NCBI GenBank assembly: GCA_030605265.1
Contig: JAUWIR010000166.1
Span: 1-8,294, forward strand
Direction: 5' to 3'
Length of the DNA stretch: 8,294 nucleotides
DNA from: Pseudomonadota bacterium
GTDB lineage: Bacteria > SZUA-182 > DTGQ01
The position numbers were made by a program, and so were the translations under genes. Of this stretch, positions 1-6,071 are shown piece by piece; positions within the stretch are counted from its first letter, which is position 1, and every line of letters begins with the position of its first letter. The notes beneath the pieces were generated by a model. It did not search any database, had not been told where the DNA came from, and saw nothing but the letters and a program-made list of their open reading frames with translations.

Positions 1-13
1 GTCTTGTCTAAAT

Positions 14-58
14 AAATCCATACACCACCATTGTTTTATTTCGATGGTGTATGGATTT
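14..58. terminator. Strong hairpin, possible terminator or mobile-element end
   Basis: Perfect 14-bp inverted repeat: AAATCCATACACCA at 14-27 pairs with TGGTGTATGGATTT at 45-58, with a 17-nt loop at 28-44. The right arm ends in TTTT followed by G, a short T tract, so it could terminate transcription entering from the left. The stem is not GC-rich, the loop is long and the T run is poor, so it is not a textbook intrinsic terminator. It could equally be the end of an upstream mobile element or a regulatory hairpin. The hairpin itself is directly visible; its role is inference. Confidence 0.45.
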
Positions 59-68
59 TGTACATTCA

Positions 69-110
69 TCAAGTGTAACTACTTGAAATAACTGAGTTGA
101 TATGTCATAT
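69..110. promoter_or_regulatory. Two short dyads upstream of the adaptor gene
   Basis: TCAAGT at 69-74 and ACTTGA at 81-86 form an 18-bp dyad with a 6-nt centre. ATATG-T-CATAT at 100-110 is an 11-bp perfect palindrome ending 8 nt before the ATG at 119. Dyads of this size upstream of an efflux operon are what a TetR-, MarR- or MerR-type repressor site would look like, but no regulator gene is in the window, and short AT-rich palindromes also arise by chance. No convincing Shine-Dalgarno sequence lies between them and the ATG. Confidence 0.2.
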
Positions 111-118
111 TATTTTGG

Positions 119-1240
119 ATGACATTGCGCCAAAGAGAGGCAGTGACTGTGCCTGTTGAAGCCGCAACTATTCAAAAAACAACAATTTCCGATATTCAGC
201 TTTTTACCGGCACCTTAATGCCCAAGGCACATTTTGTTGTAGCGCCGAAGGTTGGCGGCCGCATGGAAAAGCTTTCGGTTAATATTGGAGATGTTGTCAA
301 ACGTGACCAGTTGATTGCCGTACTGGAAGATGATGAATATGCGCAACAGGTGGAGCAGGCACGTGCGGAATTATCCGTAGCCAAAGCCAATCTTGAAGAA
401 CAGCAAAGCGCCCTGAAGGCCGCCCAAAGAGAATTTGAAAGAATTAAGACCCTGCACGGTAAAAAAATAGCTTCAGACTCTGAATTGGATGCCGGCCAAT
501 CGAAACACGAAGTTCAAGCAGCCAAGGTAAAGGTAGCCATGGCGCAGGTTGAGCAAAAGGAAGCCGCTCTTCAGACAGCTAAAGTGAGGCTCTCTTATAC
601 CAAAATTCGGGCCTCGTGGCACGATGGAGATGAATCAAGGGTTGTAGGGGAGCGCTTTGTTGATGAAGGGGCCATGCTCACCTCCAATGCGCCCATAGTC
701 TCCATATGTGATATCAGCACTCTGACGGCTGTTATTTTTGTCATAGAGCGGGATTATCCTAAAGTGCAGATAGGGCAACCGGCAACAGTCACCATTGATG
801 CCTATCCCGATCGATTAGTCCGGGGGAAAATTGTCCGGGTGGCCCCTGTTTTGCAAAACACCTCTCGTCAGGCAAGAGTGGAGGTTGAAATTCCTAATCC
901 TGACCGGCTCATCAAACCGGGTATGTTTGCCAGGGTGCATATAGAGTTTGCCAGACACGATGAAGCAACAGTGGTGCCCGTTGCATCTTTGGTGAGGCGT
1001 AATGATCAGCGAGGTATTTTCCTACTCGATCAGGATAAAACAAAAGTCCAATTCGTGCCCTTAACCCTTGGCCTTATAAGTAAGGATAAGGCTGAGGTGT
1101 TACACCCTTCTCTTTCCGGATTGGTGGTAACCTTAGGACATCATCTTCTTGAGGATGGTTCAACCGTTTCTCTCCAAAATAGGCAGCAAGTCAGCGAAGA
1201 TCAATCTTTTGCCGAACCCCTGCAGCCTGGAGAAAAGTAA
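119..1240 (+). CDS. RND efflux periplasmic adaptor (membrane fusion protein), N-terminus apparently truncated
   Basis: HlyD/AcrA-type adaptor that would join the inner-membrane RND pump to the outer-membrane channel. In order: a lipoyl-like first half with VAPKVGGRMEKLSVNIGDVV (about 41-60); a coiled-coil hairpin rich in Ala, Gln, Glu and Lys (about 73-158), with its turn near 111-122; the second lipoyl half (about 175-198); and beta-barrel and membrane-proximal domains (about 200-350), including the family-typical PGMFARV (267-273). The 373-residue frame starts directly in the region that normally follows the signal peptide or membrane anchor. No hydrophobic N-terminal segment exists: the in-frame upstream codons read only YVILFW before TGA at 98-100. 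No ribosome binding site precedes ATG 119. Family members usually have roughly 30-50 more residues here, so the 5' end appears lost. The stop overlaps the next ATG (TAATG, 1238-1242), indicating an operon with the pump. Family assignment is firm; functionality is doubtful. Confidence 0.88.
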   Translation: MTLRQREAVTVPVEAATIQKTTISDIQLFTGTLMPKAHFVVAPKVGGRMEKLSVNIGDVVKRDQLIAVLEDDEYAQQVEQARAELSVAKANLEEQQSALKAAQREFERIKTLHGKKIASDSELDAGQSKHEVQAAKVKVAMAQVEQKEAALQTAKVRLSYTKIRASWHDGDESRVVGERFVDEGAMLTSNAPIVSICDISTLTAVIFVIERDYPKVQIGQPATVTIDAYPDRLVRGKIVRVAPVLQNTSRQARVEVEIPNPDRLIKPGMFARVHIEFARHDEATVVPVASLVRRNDQRGIFLLDQDKTKVQFVPLTLGLISKDKAEVLHPSLSGLVVTLGHHLLEDGSTVSLQNRQQVSEDQSFAEPLQPGEK

Positions 1241-2436
1241 TGAAGCTCTCCCAATTTGCAGTGGATCGGCCGATTTTCACTTCCATGATAGCCCTGATTG
1301 TAATTCTCCTTGGCGCTGTTTCTTTAATCCGCCTGCCTATAGACTTAATGCCGGATATTACCTATCCTACCTTGAGTATAAGGACGAATTACGCAGATGC
1401 CGGCCCTGAAGAAATCGAAGAGCTGATTACCCGTCCCCTGGAGGAGGCAGTGAGCGCCGTTCCCGGTGTGGAGGAAGTAACCTCGGTTTCCACAGAGGGC
1501 TCAAGCTCTGTGAGGGTGACCTTTGGCTGGGGCACGGACCTTGACGTGGCCGCTAATGATATCCGTGATCGATTGGACCGGGTTATCTCCCGGCTTCCGG
1601 ATGAAGCCGACAGACCTACACTGAGAAAATTCGACCTGGCAGCCTTTCCTGTCCTTATTCTTGGGGCCTCCAGCAATTTAGATCCTATTCAGATGCGTAA
1701 AATTATCGATGATCAGGTAAAATACCGCATTGAGCGTATCCCCGGCGTGGCTTCCCTGGATGTTTGGGGAGGGTTTAGCCGGGAGATTCATGTTGACCTT
1801 CATCTTGATCGGATGAAGGCCCTGGGGGTATCGCTTGATCAGATACTTAGCCGAATTCAGACGGGAAATGTCAATGTTCCCGCCGGACCTCTTGAAAGAG
1901 GAAATCTTGAGGTCCTGGTGCGCACTCCGGGAGAATACACCAGCCTGGAAGAACTTGGCAGCACAGTCATAGCCGTTCGTGAAGGCGCTGTAGTGCAATT
2001 AAAAGACATGGCCGACATTAAGGACTCCCATCAGAAGCTCACCCGTATCATACGAATCAATGGGAAACCCGGGGTTCGTTTGGCGGTAAATAAGCAGTCA
2101 GGGACAAATACTGTGGCTGTAGCCAAAGAAGCCCTTCGAGAAATTCAAAAAATTAATCGGGATATCCCGCAACTTAACCTTACCCCTATTATCGATACCT
2201 CTGATTATATTCGCCGCTCCATTAAAAATGTGGGGCTTGCCGCCATATTCGGGGGTGTTCTGGCTATTGTGGTTTTACTCTTTTTCCTCCAAAGCATCAG
2301 GAGCACGGTTATTATTGGAACGGCCATACCCATCTCTATAATCGCCACCTTTGCCCTGATCTATCCTCAACGGTTTTACTTTAAACCTGATGACTTTAGG
2401 CGGACTAGCCTTGGGCGTTGGTATGCTGGTGGATAA
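1240..2436 (+). CDS. RND efflux pump permease, N-terminal part (frameshifted gene)
   Basis: First part of an AcrB-type RND inner-membrane pump, which uses the proton gradient to export drugs or other amphiphiles through the adaptor and TolC. ATG 1240 overlaps the adaptor stop, and GGAG at 1229-1232 sits 7 nt upstream. The start MKLSQFAVDRPIFTSM followed by TM1 (about 13-31) and PIDLMPDITYPTLSI is standard for the family. The porter domain follows (about 40-325, including ITRPLEEAVSAVPGVEEVTS), then TM2 (about 330-350) and TM3 (about 355-375). True homology ends at residue 375 (Tyr, 2362-2364). The last 23 residues, beginning PQRFYF, are out-of-frame translation, because one extra C at 2365/2366 shifts the frame. 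The rest of the pump lies in the frame ending at 4336. As read, this fragment lacks most of the membrane domain and could not pump. Confidence 0.9.
   Translation: MKLSQFAVDRPIFTSMIALIVILLGAVSLIRLPIDLMPDITYPTLSIRTNYADAGPEEIEELITRPLEEAVSAVPGVEEVTSVSTEGSSSVRVTFGWGTDLDVAANDIRDRLDRVISRLPDEADRPTLRKFDLAAFPVLILGASSNLDPIQMRKIIDDQVKYRIERIPGVASLDVWGGFSREIHVDLHLDRMKALGVSLDQILSRIQTGNVNVPAGPLERGNLEVLVRTPGEYTSLEELGSTVIAVREGAVVQLKDMADIKDSHQKLTRIIRINGKPGVRLAVNKQSGTNTVAVAKEALREIQKINRDIPQLNLTPIIDTSDYIRRSIKNVGLAAIFGGVLAIVVLLFFLQSIRSTVIIGTAIPISIIATFALIYPQRFYFKPDDFRRTSLGRWYAGG
2365..2366 (+). other. Single-base frameshift site in the RND pump gene
   Basis: The sequence reads TAT C CTC AAC GGT TTT ACT. Dropping one C of the CC pair at 2365-2366 gives the continuous peptide FALIYLNGFTLNLMTLGG, which fits RND TM3-TM4 (typical members read FALIYFNGFTLNLMTLGG). 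With the correction, 375 codons join 656 codons to give a 1031-residue protein, the normal RND length. The site is not a known programmed frameshift signal: there is no stop codon at the shift and no strong internal Shine-Dalgarno sequence just upstream. A real mutation or a sequencing/assembly error are the main explanations. Confidence 0.88.
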
Positions 2437-4336
2437 TGCCATAGTGGTTATTGAAAACATTTATCGTTTAAGAGGGTCCGGGATGGGGCTCTATGAGGCG
2501 GCTATTCATGGAAGTGAAGAGGTAACTGCCGCTATTATTGCCGGCACACTGACTACCCTGGTGGTTTTTATTCCCACTATTTTCATGCGAGGAATGTCGG
2601 GGGTCATGTTTAAGCAATTAGCTTATGTGGTGAGTTTTTCTCTTTTTTGCTCTTTGGCTGTAGCCCTTACCATTGTGCCCATGCTCTCGGCCAAATTCCT
2701 TCACCCTGAAAATGCCGGTCATAATACTCCACCTAAGAAATCTCTTATTCAAAGGGCTTTTACCTTCAGCAGCCGAATGGTGACCATGATTGAAGATGAC
2801 TACCGACAACTGTTGCGATTTTCCCTGAATCATTGGAAATTGGCGGTAGCTTCAACCCTTACCCTCTTAATAGGCACCCTGGCCATTATCCCCCTTTTGG
2901 GGGTTGAGTTGATGCCCTCGGCTGATGAAGGGGAAGTGAGGGTGAACATTGAGATGGAAATAGGGACCAGGCTTAAGGTGGCAGATCAGAAAGTAAAAAT
3001 TATCGAGTCCATTATTAAAGATGCCGTGCCTGAAGCGAAAAACATCTCCACCAGCATCGGCGGCGGCTGGCGCAGTAGAGGATCCCATTCAGGGAGGATA
3101 AGAATTTCCCTTGTGCCCATTGCTGAACGAATGCGCTCAAGTGATGCCATTGCAGCAGATCTTCGCGGAAAACTTGAAAATATCCCGGGAGTGAAAATCA
3201 GGACCAGGGCAGGTCAAGGGCTTTTTATTCTGCGCATGGGGTCAAGTGATAATGAGGAAAAGCTTCAGATAGAAATTCGGGGACATGATCTGGCCACAGC
3301 GGATATTCTCATGGAACAGATACAAGGGGCAATAAAGCACGTTGAAGGGATCACTGATGTCCAGGTAAGCCGGGAGGAAGGAAGTCCCGAGGAACTGGTG
3401 ATGATAGATCGTCTCAAGGCCGCTGATATGAAATGTAACGTCAGCCAAATCGCCGATACGCTGCAAACAGTTCTTTCTGGAACAGGCGCAGGAAATTATC
3501 GCGAGGCCGGTGACGAATATAGAATTTTAGTAAAATTGGGTGACGCTCAAGGGATCGGCATTGATGAGCTTCTTGATCTTTCAGTGGTCAACTCTGATGG
3601 AGAATCGGTAATCTTGCGAAATATGGTTCACACCAAAACTCATCAGGGGCCGACACGCATAGAGAGGAAAAATCAGGAAAGAATGGTGGTAGTCTCGGCT
3701 AATATCAGTGGAAAAGACTTAGGGTCCATATTGCATGACGTTCGGGAAAAGTTGAAATCAATTCCTCTGCCCCAAGACTTCAGTATTCATTTTGCCGGAG
3801 ATTATGAAGAACAACAAAAGGCTTTCCGGGAACTTTTACTCAGTTTCCTTCTGGCTATTATCCTGGTGTATATGGTTATGGCCTGCCAGTTCGAATCTTT
3901 GCGTGATCCTTTTGTGGTCATGTTTTCCGTTCCTCTGGCCGTTATCGGTGTTGTTCTGATTCTATTTCTAACCAATACCACCTTCAATATTCAAGCCTTT
4001 ATCGGCTGCATCATGTTGGCGGGGATTGTGGTGAATAACGCCATTCTGCTGGTGGATCACACCAACCTGCTTCGCCGCAGAGAGAAATTGCCTCTGAAGC
4101 GCGCCATTGAGGCTGCCTGCCAACACCGCCTTCGACCGGTTTTGATGACGGCCGCAACCCCCATCCTTGGACTTGTGCCTTTGGCCATAGGAATAGGTGA
4201 AGGAGGCGAGGCCCAGGCACCTATGGCCAGAGTTGTCATTGGGGGGCTTCTCAGCTCCACTTTGATTACCCTCATTTTGATCCCTATTATATATGCACTT
4301 TTTGAACGTTGGAAATCAAATGAAAGAATGTTGTAA
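2390..4336 (+). CDS. RND efflux pump permease, C-terminal part (frameshifted gene)
   Basis: Remainder of the pump begun at 1240. ATG 2390 is only the first Met in this frame (residue 384 of the corrected protein); homology begins at 2366, and no ribosome binding site supports separate initiation. TM4 carries GVGMLVDNAIVVIEN, with Asp398 and Asn399 of the corrected protein at the places of the AcrB proton-relay pair D407/D408. TM5-TM6 and a second porter domain follow (for example GVELMPSADEGEVRVNIEME), then TM8-TM9 (MVMACQFESLRDPFVVMFSVPLAVIG). TM10 has VVNNAILLVDH, with Asn932 where AcrB has Lys940. TM11-TM12 have the RLRPVLMTAATPILGLVPL and GGLLSSTLITLILIPIIYALFE segments. The C-terminus is complete. 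The variant relay residues occur in other RND subfamilies (for example SwrC-like pumps), so they need not mean inactivity. The exported substrate cannot be inferred. Confidence 0.9.
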   Translation: MTLGGLALGVGMLVDNAIVVIENIYRLRGSGMGLYEAAIHGSEEVTAAIIAGTLTTLVVFIPTIFMRGMSGVMFKQLAYVVSFSLFCSLAVALTIVPMLSAKFLHPENAGHNTPPKKSLIQRAFTFSSRMVTMIEDDYRQLLRFSLNHWKLAVASTLTLLIGTLAIIPLLGVELMPSADEGEVRVNIEMEIGTRLKVADQKVKIIESIIKDAVPEAKNISTSIGGGWRSRGSHSGRIRISLVPIAERMRSSDAIAADLRGKLENIPGVKIRTRAGQGLFILRMGSSDNEEKLQIEIRGHDLATADILMEQIQGAIKHVEGITDVQVSREEGSPEELVMIDRLKAADMKCNVSQIADTLQTVLSGTGAGNYREAGDEYRILVKLGDAQGIGIDELLDLSVVNSDGESVILRNMVHTKTHQGPTRIERKNQERMVVVSANISGKDLGSILHDVREKLKSIPLPQDFSIHFAGDYEEQQKAFRELLLSFLLAIILVYMVMACQFESLRDPFVVMFSVPLAVIGVVLILFLTNTTFNIQAFIGCIMLAGIVVNNAILLVDHTNLLRRREKLPLKRAIEAACQHRLRPVLMTAATPILGLVPLAIGIGEGGEAQAPMARVVIGGLLSSTLITLILIPIIYALFERWKSNERML

Positions 4337-4343
4337 CTCAGGT

Positions 4344-4358
4344 AGGCACAGAGGCACA
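4344..4358. repeat. Short direct repeat AGGCACA x2
   Basis: AGGCACA occurs at 4344-4350 and 4352-4358, separated by one G, just after the pump stop codon and followed by AAGAAAAA. Read on the other strand it gives TTTGTGCCTCTGTGCCT, resembling a dispersed intergenic CTCTGTG-type motif that I recall from many bacterial genomes. Whether it is one of those repeats or a chance duplication cannot be settled from one copy. Confidence 0.4.
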
Positions 4359-4387
4359 AAGAAAAATGAAAACATATAGAGATTTGA

Positions 4388-4411
4388 AGCGCAGGGCCTT
4401 AGCCCTTCGCT
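4388..4411 (+). terminator. Hairpin between pump and TolC genes, possible weak terminator
   Basis: AGCGCAGGGC (4388-4397) pairs with GCCCTTCGCT (4402-4411) across a CTTA tetraloop, nine pairs with one mismatch. The stem is GC-rich and followed by ACTTTTATCT, an interrupted T tract. It would fit an attenuator or terminator after the pump gene, leaving the outer-membrane channel gene partly under its own promoter. The weak T tract leaves the terminator call uncertain. Confidence 0.4.
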
Positions 4412-4433
4412 ACTTTTATCTAAATATCGGTTA

Positions 4434-4461
4434 TTGAATTATTTTCATGAAAAGCTATATA
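4434..4461 (+). promoter_or_regulatory. Candidate promoter for the TolC-like gene
   Basis: TTGAAT (4434-4439) and TATATA (4456-4461), 16 nt apart, resemble sigma-70 -35 and -10 boxes. They lie downstream of the 4388-4411 hairpin and just upstream of the 4475 start. The 5' leader would be very short (transcription start near 4468), and the region is AT-rich, so this is only a weak candidate. Confidence 0.2.
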
Positions 4462-4474
4462 CGGGATAATAAAT

Positions 4475-6049
4475 ATGGTTTCTATGAAGTCAAATAAAAA
4501 ACTGCTCAATACCCTTGTATTTTTTTTCTCATGTATTGCACTCGCGTCATTTCTTTTTATGGCGGGCTCTTCTTGGGCTGAAGTAAAAGCTGAAGTAAAA
4601 ACCGGTGTTTCTTCCCCATCACAGCAGGAGGTACTTACCATCAGCCTAAAAGAGGCTATTCTCATGGCCCTTAAAAAAAATCAGGCACTCAAAGTCGAAC
4701 AACTGACACCCCTCATTCGTCAAACCTTTGAGGAAGAGCAAAAATCTCTTTTCGATCCTGTATTATCAATGAAAGTTTCTCATTTCACAGAAAAAAGCCG
4801 CCAAACGTCAAAAACCACTGGAGACCTTACCAGCACCAAGGAGGAACAAACAGCAGCAGGAGCGGAAATTTCTCAGCTTTTTGCAACCGGCACCAAAGTA
4901 GCCATTGAGCTAAGCGAGGGCCGTGAATGGATGGATCTTTATGGAGATCAGCACACCAGCCGAGCCGGCATGACTGTTACCCAAGCACTTCTTAAAGGGG
5001 TCGGCGTAAAAGTAAATTCAGTGAGTATTGAGCAGGCCAGACTTGATACTTTTTCTTCCCGCTATGAAATACAAAGCTTTACGGAAACCCTTATTTCCGA
5101 AGTGGAAAAAACGTACTGGGATTTTGCCTTAGCCCAGGGGCAGATAGAAATCTTTACTGAATCCTTAAGACTGGCGGAACAGCAGATGAAGGAAACCGAA
5201 GAAAGAATCCAGGTAGGAACATTGGCCCAAACTGAGTTTGCTGCAGCCCGGGCGGAAGTAGCCCTTCGACGGGAAAATTTGATCAATGCCCGGTCCGATC
5301 TGGCCAAGGTTCGTCTCAAGCTCCTGCGCCTCCTCAATCCACCGGGGGCGAATCTGTGGAATAAAAAGGTGATTCTTTTGGATCATCCGGCCATTCCTGA
5401 AGTTTCTCTGGATACTATTGATCCACACGTTGAGGTAGCTTTGCGTCTTAGGCCTGATTTAAACCAGGCACGATTAGAAATACAAAAAGGTGATCTTGAG
5501 GTGGTTAAAACAAAAAACGGTCTCTTGCCGAAATTGGATTTTTTCATCACTCTGGGGAAAACAGGTTATGCAGACTCTTTCGGTGGTTCTGTGAAAAATA
5601 TTGATGGGGAGGGATTTGATGTTTTGGCCGGGCTCACCCTTGAATATCCCTTTAGCCGCAGAGATGAGAAAGCACGCCATGAAAGGGCCTTACTCAGTCT
5701 TAGTCAGGCTGAAAAAGCTGTAAACAACCTGGCCCAACTTGTTCAAATTGAAGTTCGCACTGCCTATATCGAAGTAAACCGCACACAAGAACAAGTCACG
5801 GCAACAGCGGCAACCCGCGCGTTTCAGGAAGAAAAATTTCGTGCTGAGACCGAAAAGTTTAAGGTCGGAAAATCAACCACCTTACTGGTGGCCCAAACCC
5901 AACGTGATCTGGTAGCCGGCCGCATATCGGAAATAAAAGCCATAGTCAGTTATCTTAAAGCGCTGGTGGAACTGTATCGCCTTGAGGGATCACTTCTTGA
6001 GCGCCGTGGAATTTCCCATCCCCTTACCGCAACAATAAGCCGTCCATAA
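4475..6049 (+). CDS. TolC-family outer-membrane efflux channel
   Basis: Outer-membrane factor of the tripartite efflux system, forming the beta-barrel and periplasmic alpha-helical exit duct. The 524 residues begin with a clear signal peptide: basic SNKK, a hydrophobic core LLNTLVFFFSCIALASFLF, and likely cleavage after Ala35 (SWA/EVK). Two OEP repeats follow. The first starts at TISLKEAILMALKKNQALK and includes the long helices with QIEIFTESLRLAEQQMKETEERIQVGTLAQTEFAAARAEV; the second runs from about RPDLNQARLEIQKGDLEV through QVTATAATRAFQEEKFRAETEKFKVGKSTTLLVAQTQRDL, the usual KVGKST..LV.Q.QRDL form. No lipobox cysteine follows the signal peptide. ATG 4475 has GGGA at 4463-4466, 8 nt upstream; ATG 4484 (MKSNKK) is an alternative start. 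The gene lies 138 nt after the pump on the same strand and appears intact, unlike its two partners. Confidence 0.93.
   Translation: MVSMKSNKKLLNTLVFFFSCIALASFLFMAGSSWAEVKAEVKTGVSSPSQQEVLTISLKEAILMALKKNQALKVEQLTPLIRQTFEEEQKSLFDPVLSMKVSHFTEKSRQTSKTTGDLTSTKEEQTAAGAEISQLFATGTKVAIELSEGREWMDLYGDQHTSRAGMTVTQALLKGVGVKVNSVSIEQARLDTFSSRYEIQSFTETLISEVEKTYWDFALAQGQIEIFTESLRLAEQQMKETEERIQVGTLAQTEFAAARAEVALRRENLINARSDLAKVRLKLLRLLNPPGANLWNKKVILLDHPAIPEVSLDTIDPHVEVALRLRPDLNQARLEIQKGDLEVVKTKNGLLPKLDFFITLGKTGYADSFGGSVKNIDGEGFDVLAGLTLEYPFSRRDEKARHERALLSLSQAEKAVNNLAQLVQIEVRTAYIEVNRTQEQVTATAATRAFQEEKFRAETEKFKVGKSTTLLVAQTQRDLVAGRISEIKAIVSYLKALVELYRLEGSLLERRGISHPLTATISRP
4577..4600 (+). repeat. Perfect 12-bp tandem duplication at the mature N-terminus of the TolC-like protein
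   Basis: GCTGAAGTAAAA occurs twice in tandem (4577-4588 and 4589-4600), encoding AEVK-AEVK exactly across and after the predicted signal-peptide cleavage site. It is in frame and would only lengthen the flexible N-terminus by four residues, probably a recent slippage event. Confidence 0.85.
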
Positions 6050-6071
6050 AATAAGTTAAAATTCTATCGTA

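Noticed and set aside
83..113. Promoter TTGAAA (83-88) and TATTAT (108-113) for the adaptor
   Set aside because: The spacer is 19 nt and transcription would begin at about the ATG itself; too weak without a MerR-type regulator or mapping data.
89..118. Selenocysteine read-through of TGA at 98-100 to extend the adaptor upstream
   Set aside because: Although the organism has SelB, an in-frame TAA stands at 89-91 just upstream, and the added residues would not form a signal peptide.
1149..1409. Short plus-strand open frame overlapping the adaptor-pump junction
   Set aside because: It lies in another frame over two well-supported genes and has no recognisable protein features.
2350..2400. Programmed +1 frameshift making full-length pump
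   Set aside because: The shift site TAT CCT CAA has no stop codon, no strong upstream Shine-Dalgarno sequence and no known slippery pattern such as that of prfB; a simple base insertion explains it better.
6050..6071. Bidirectional terminator between the converging genes
   Set aside because: The 22-bp gap is AT-rich and contains no inverted repeat that I can see.
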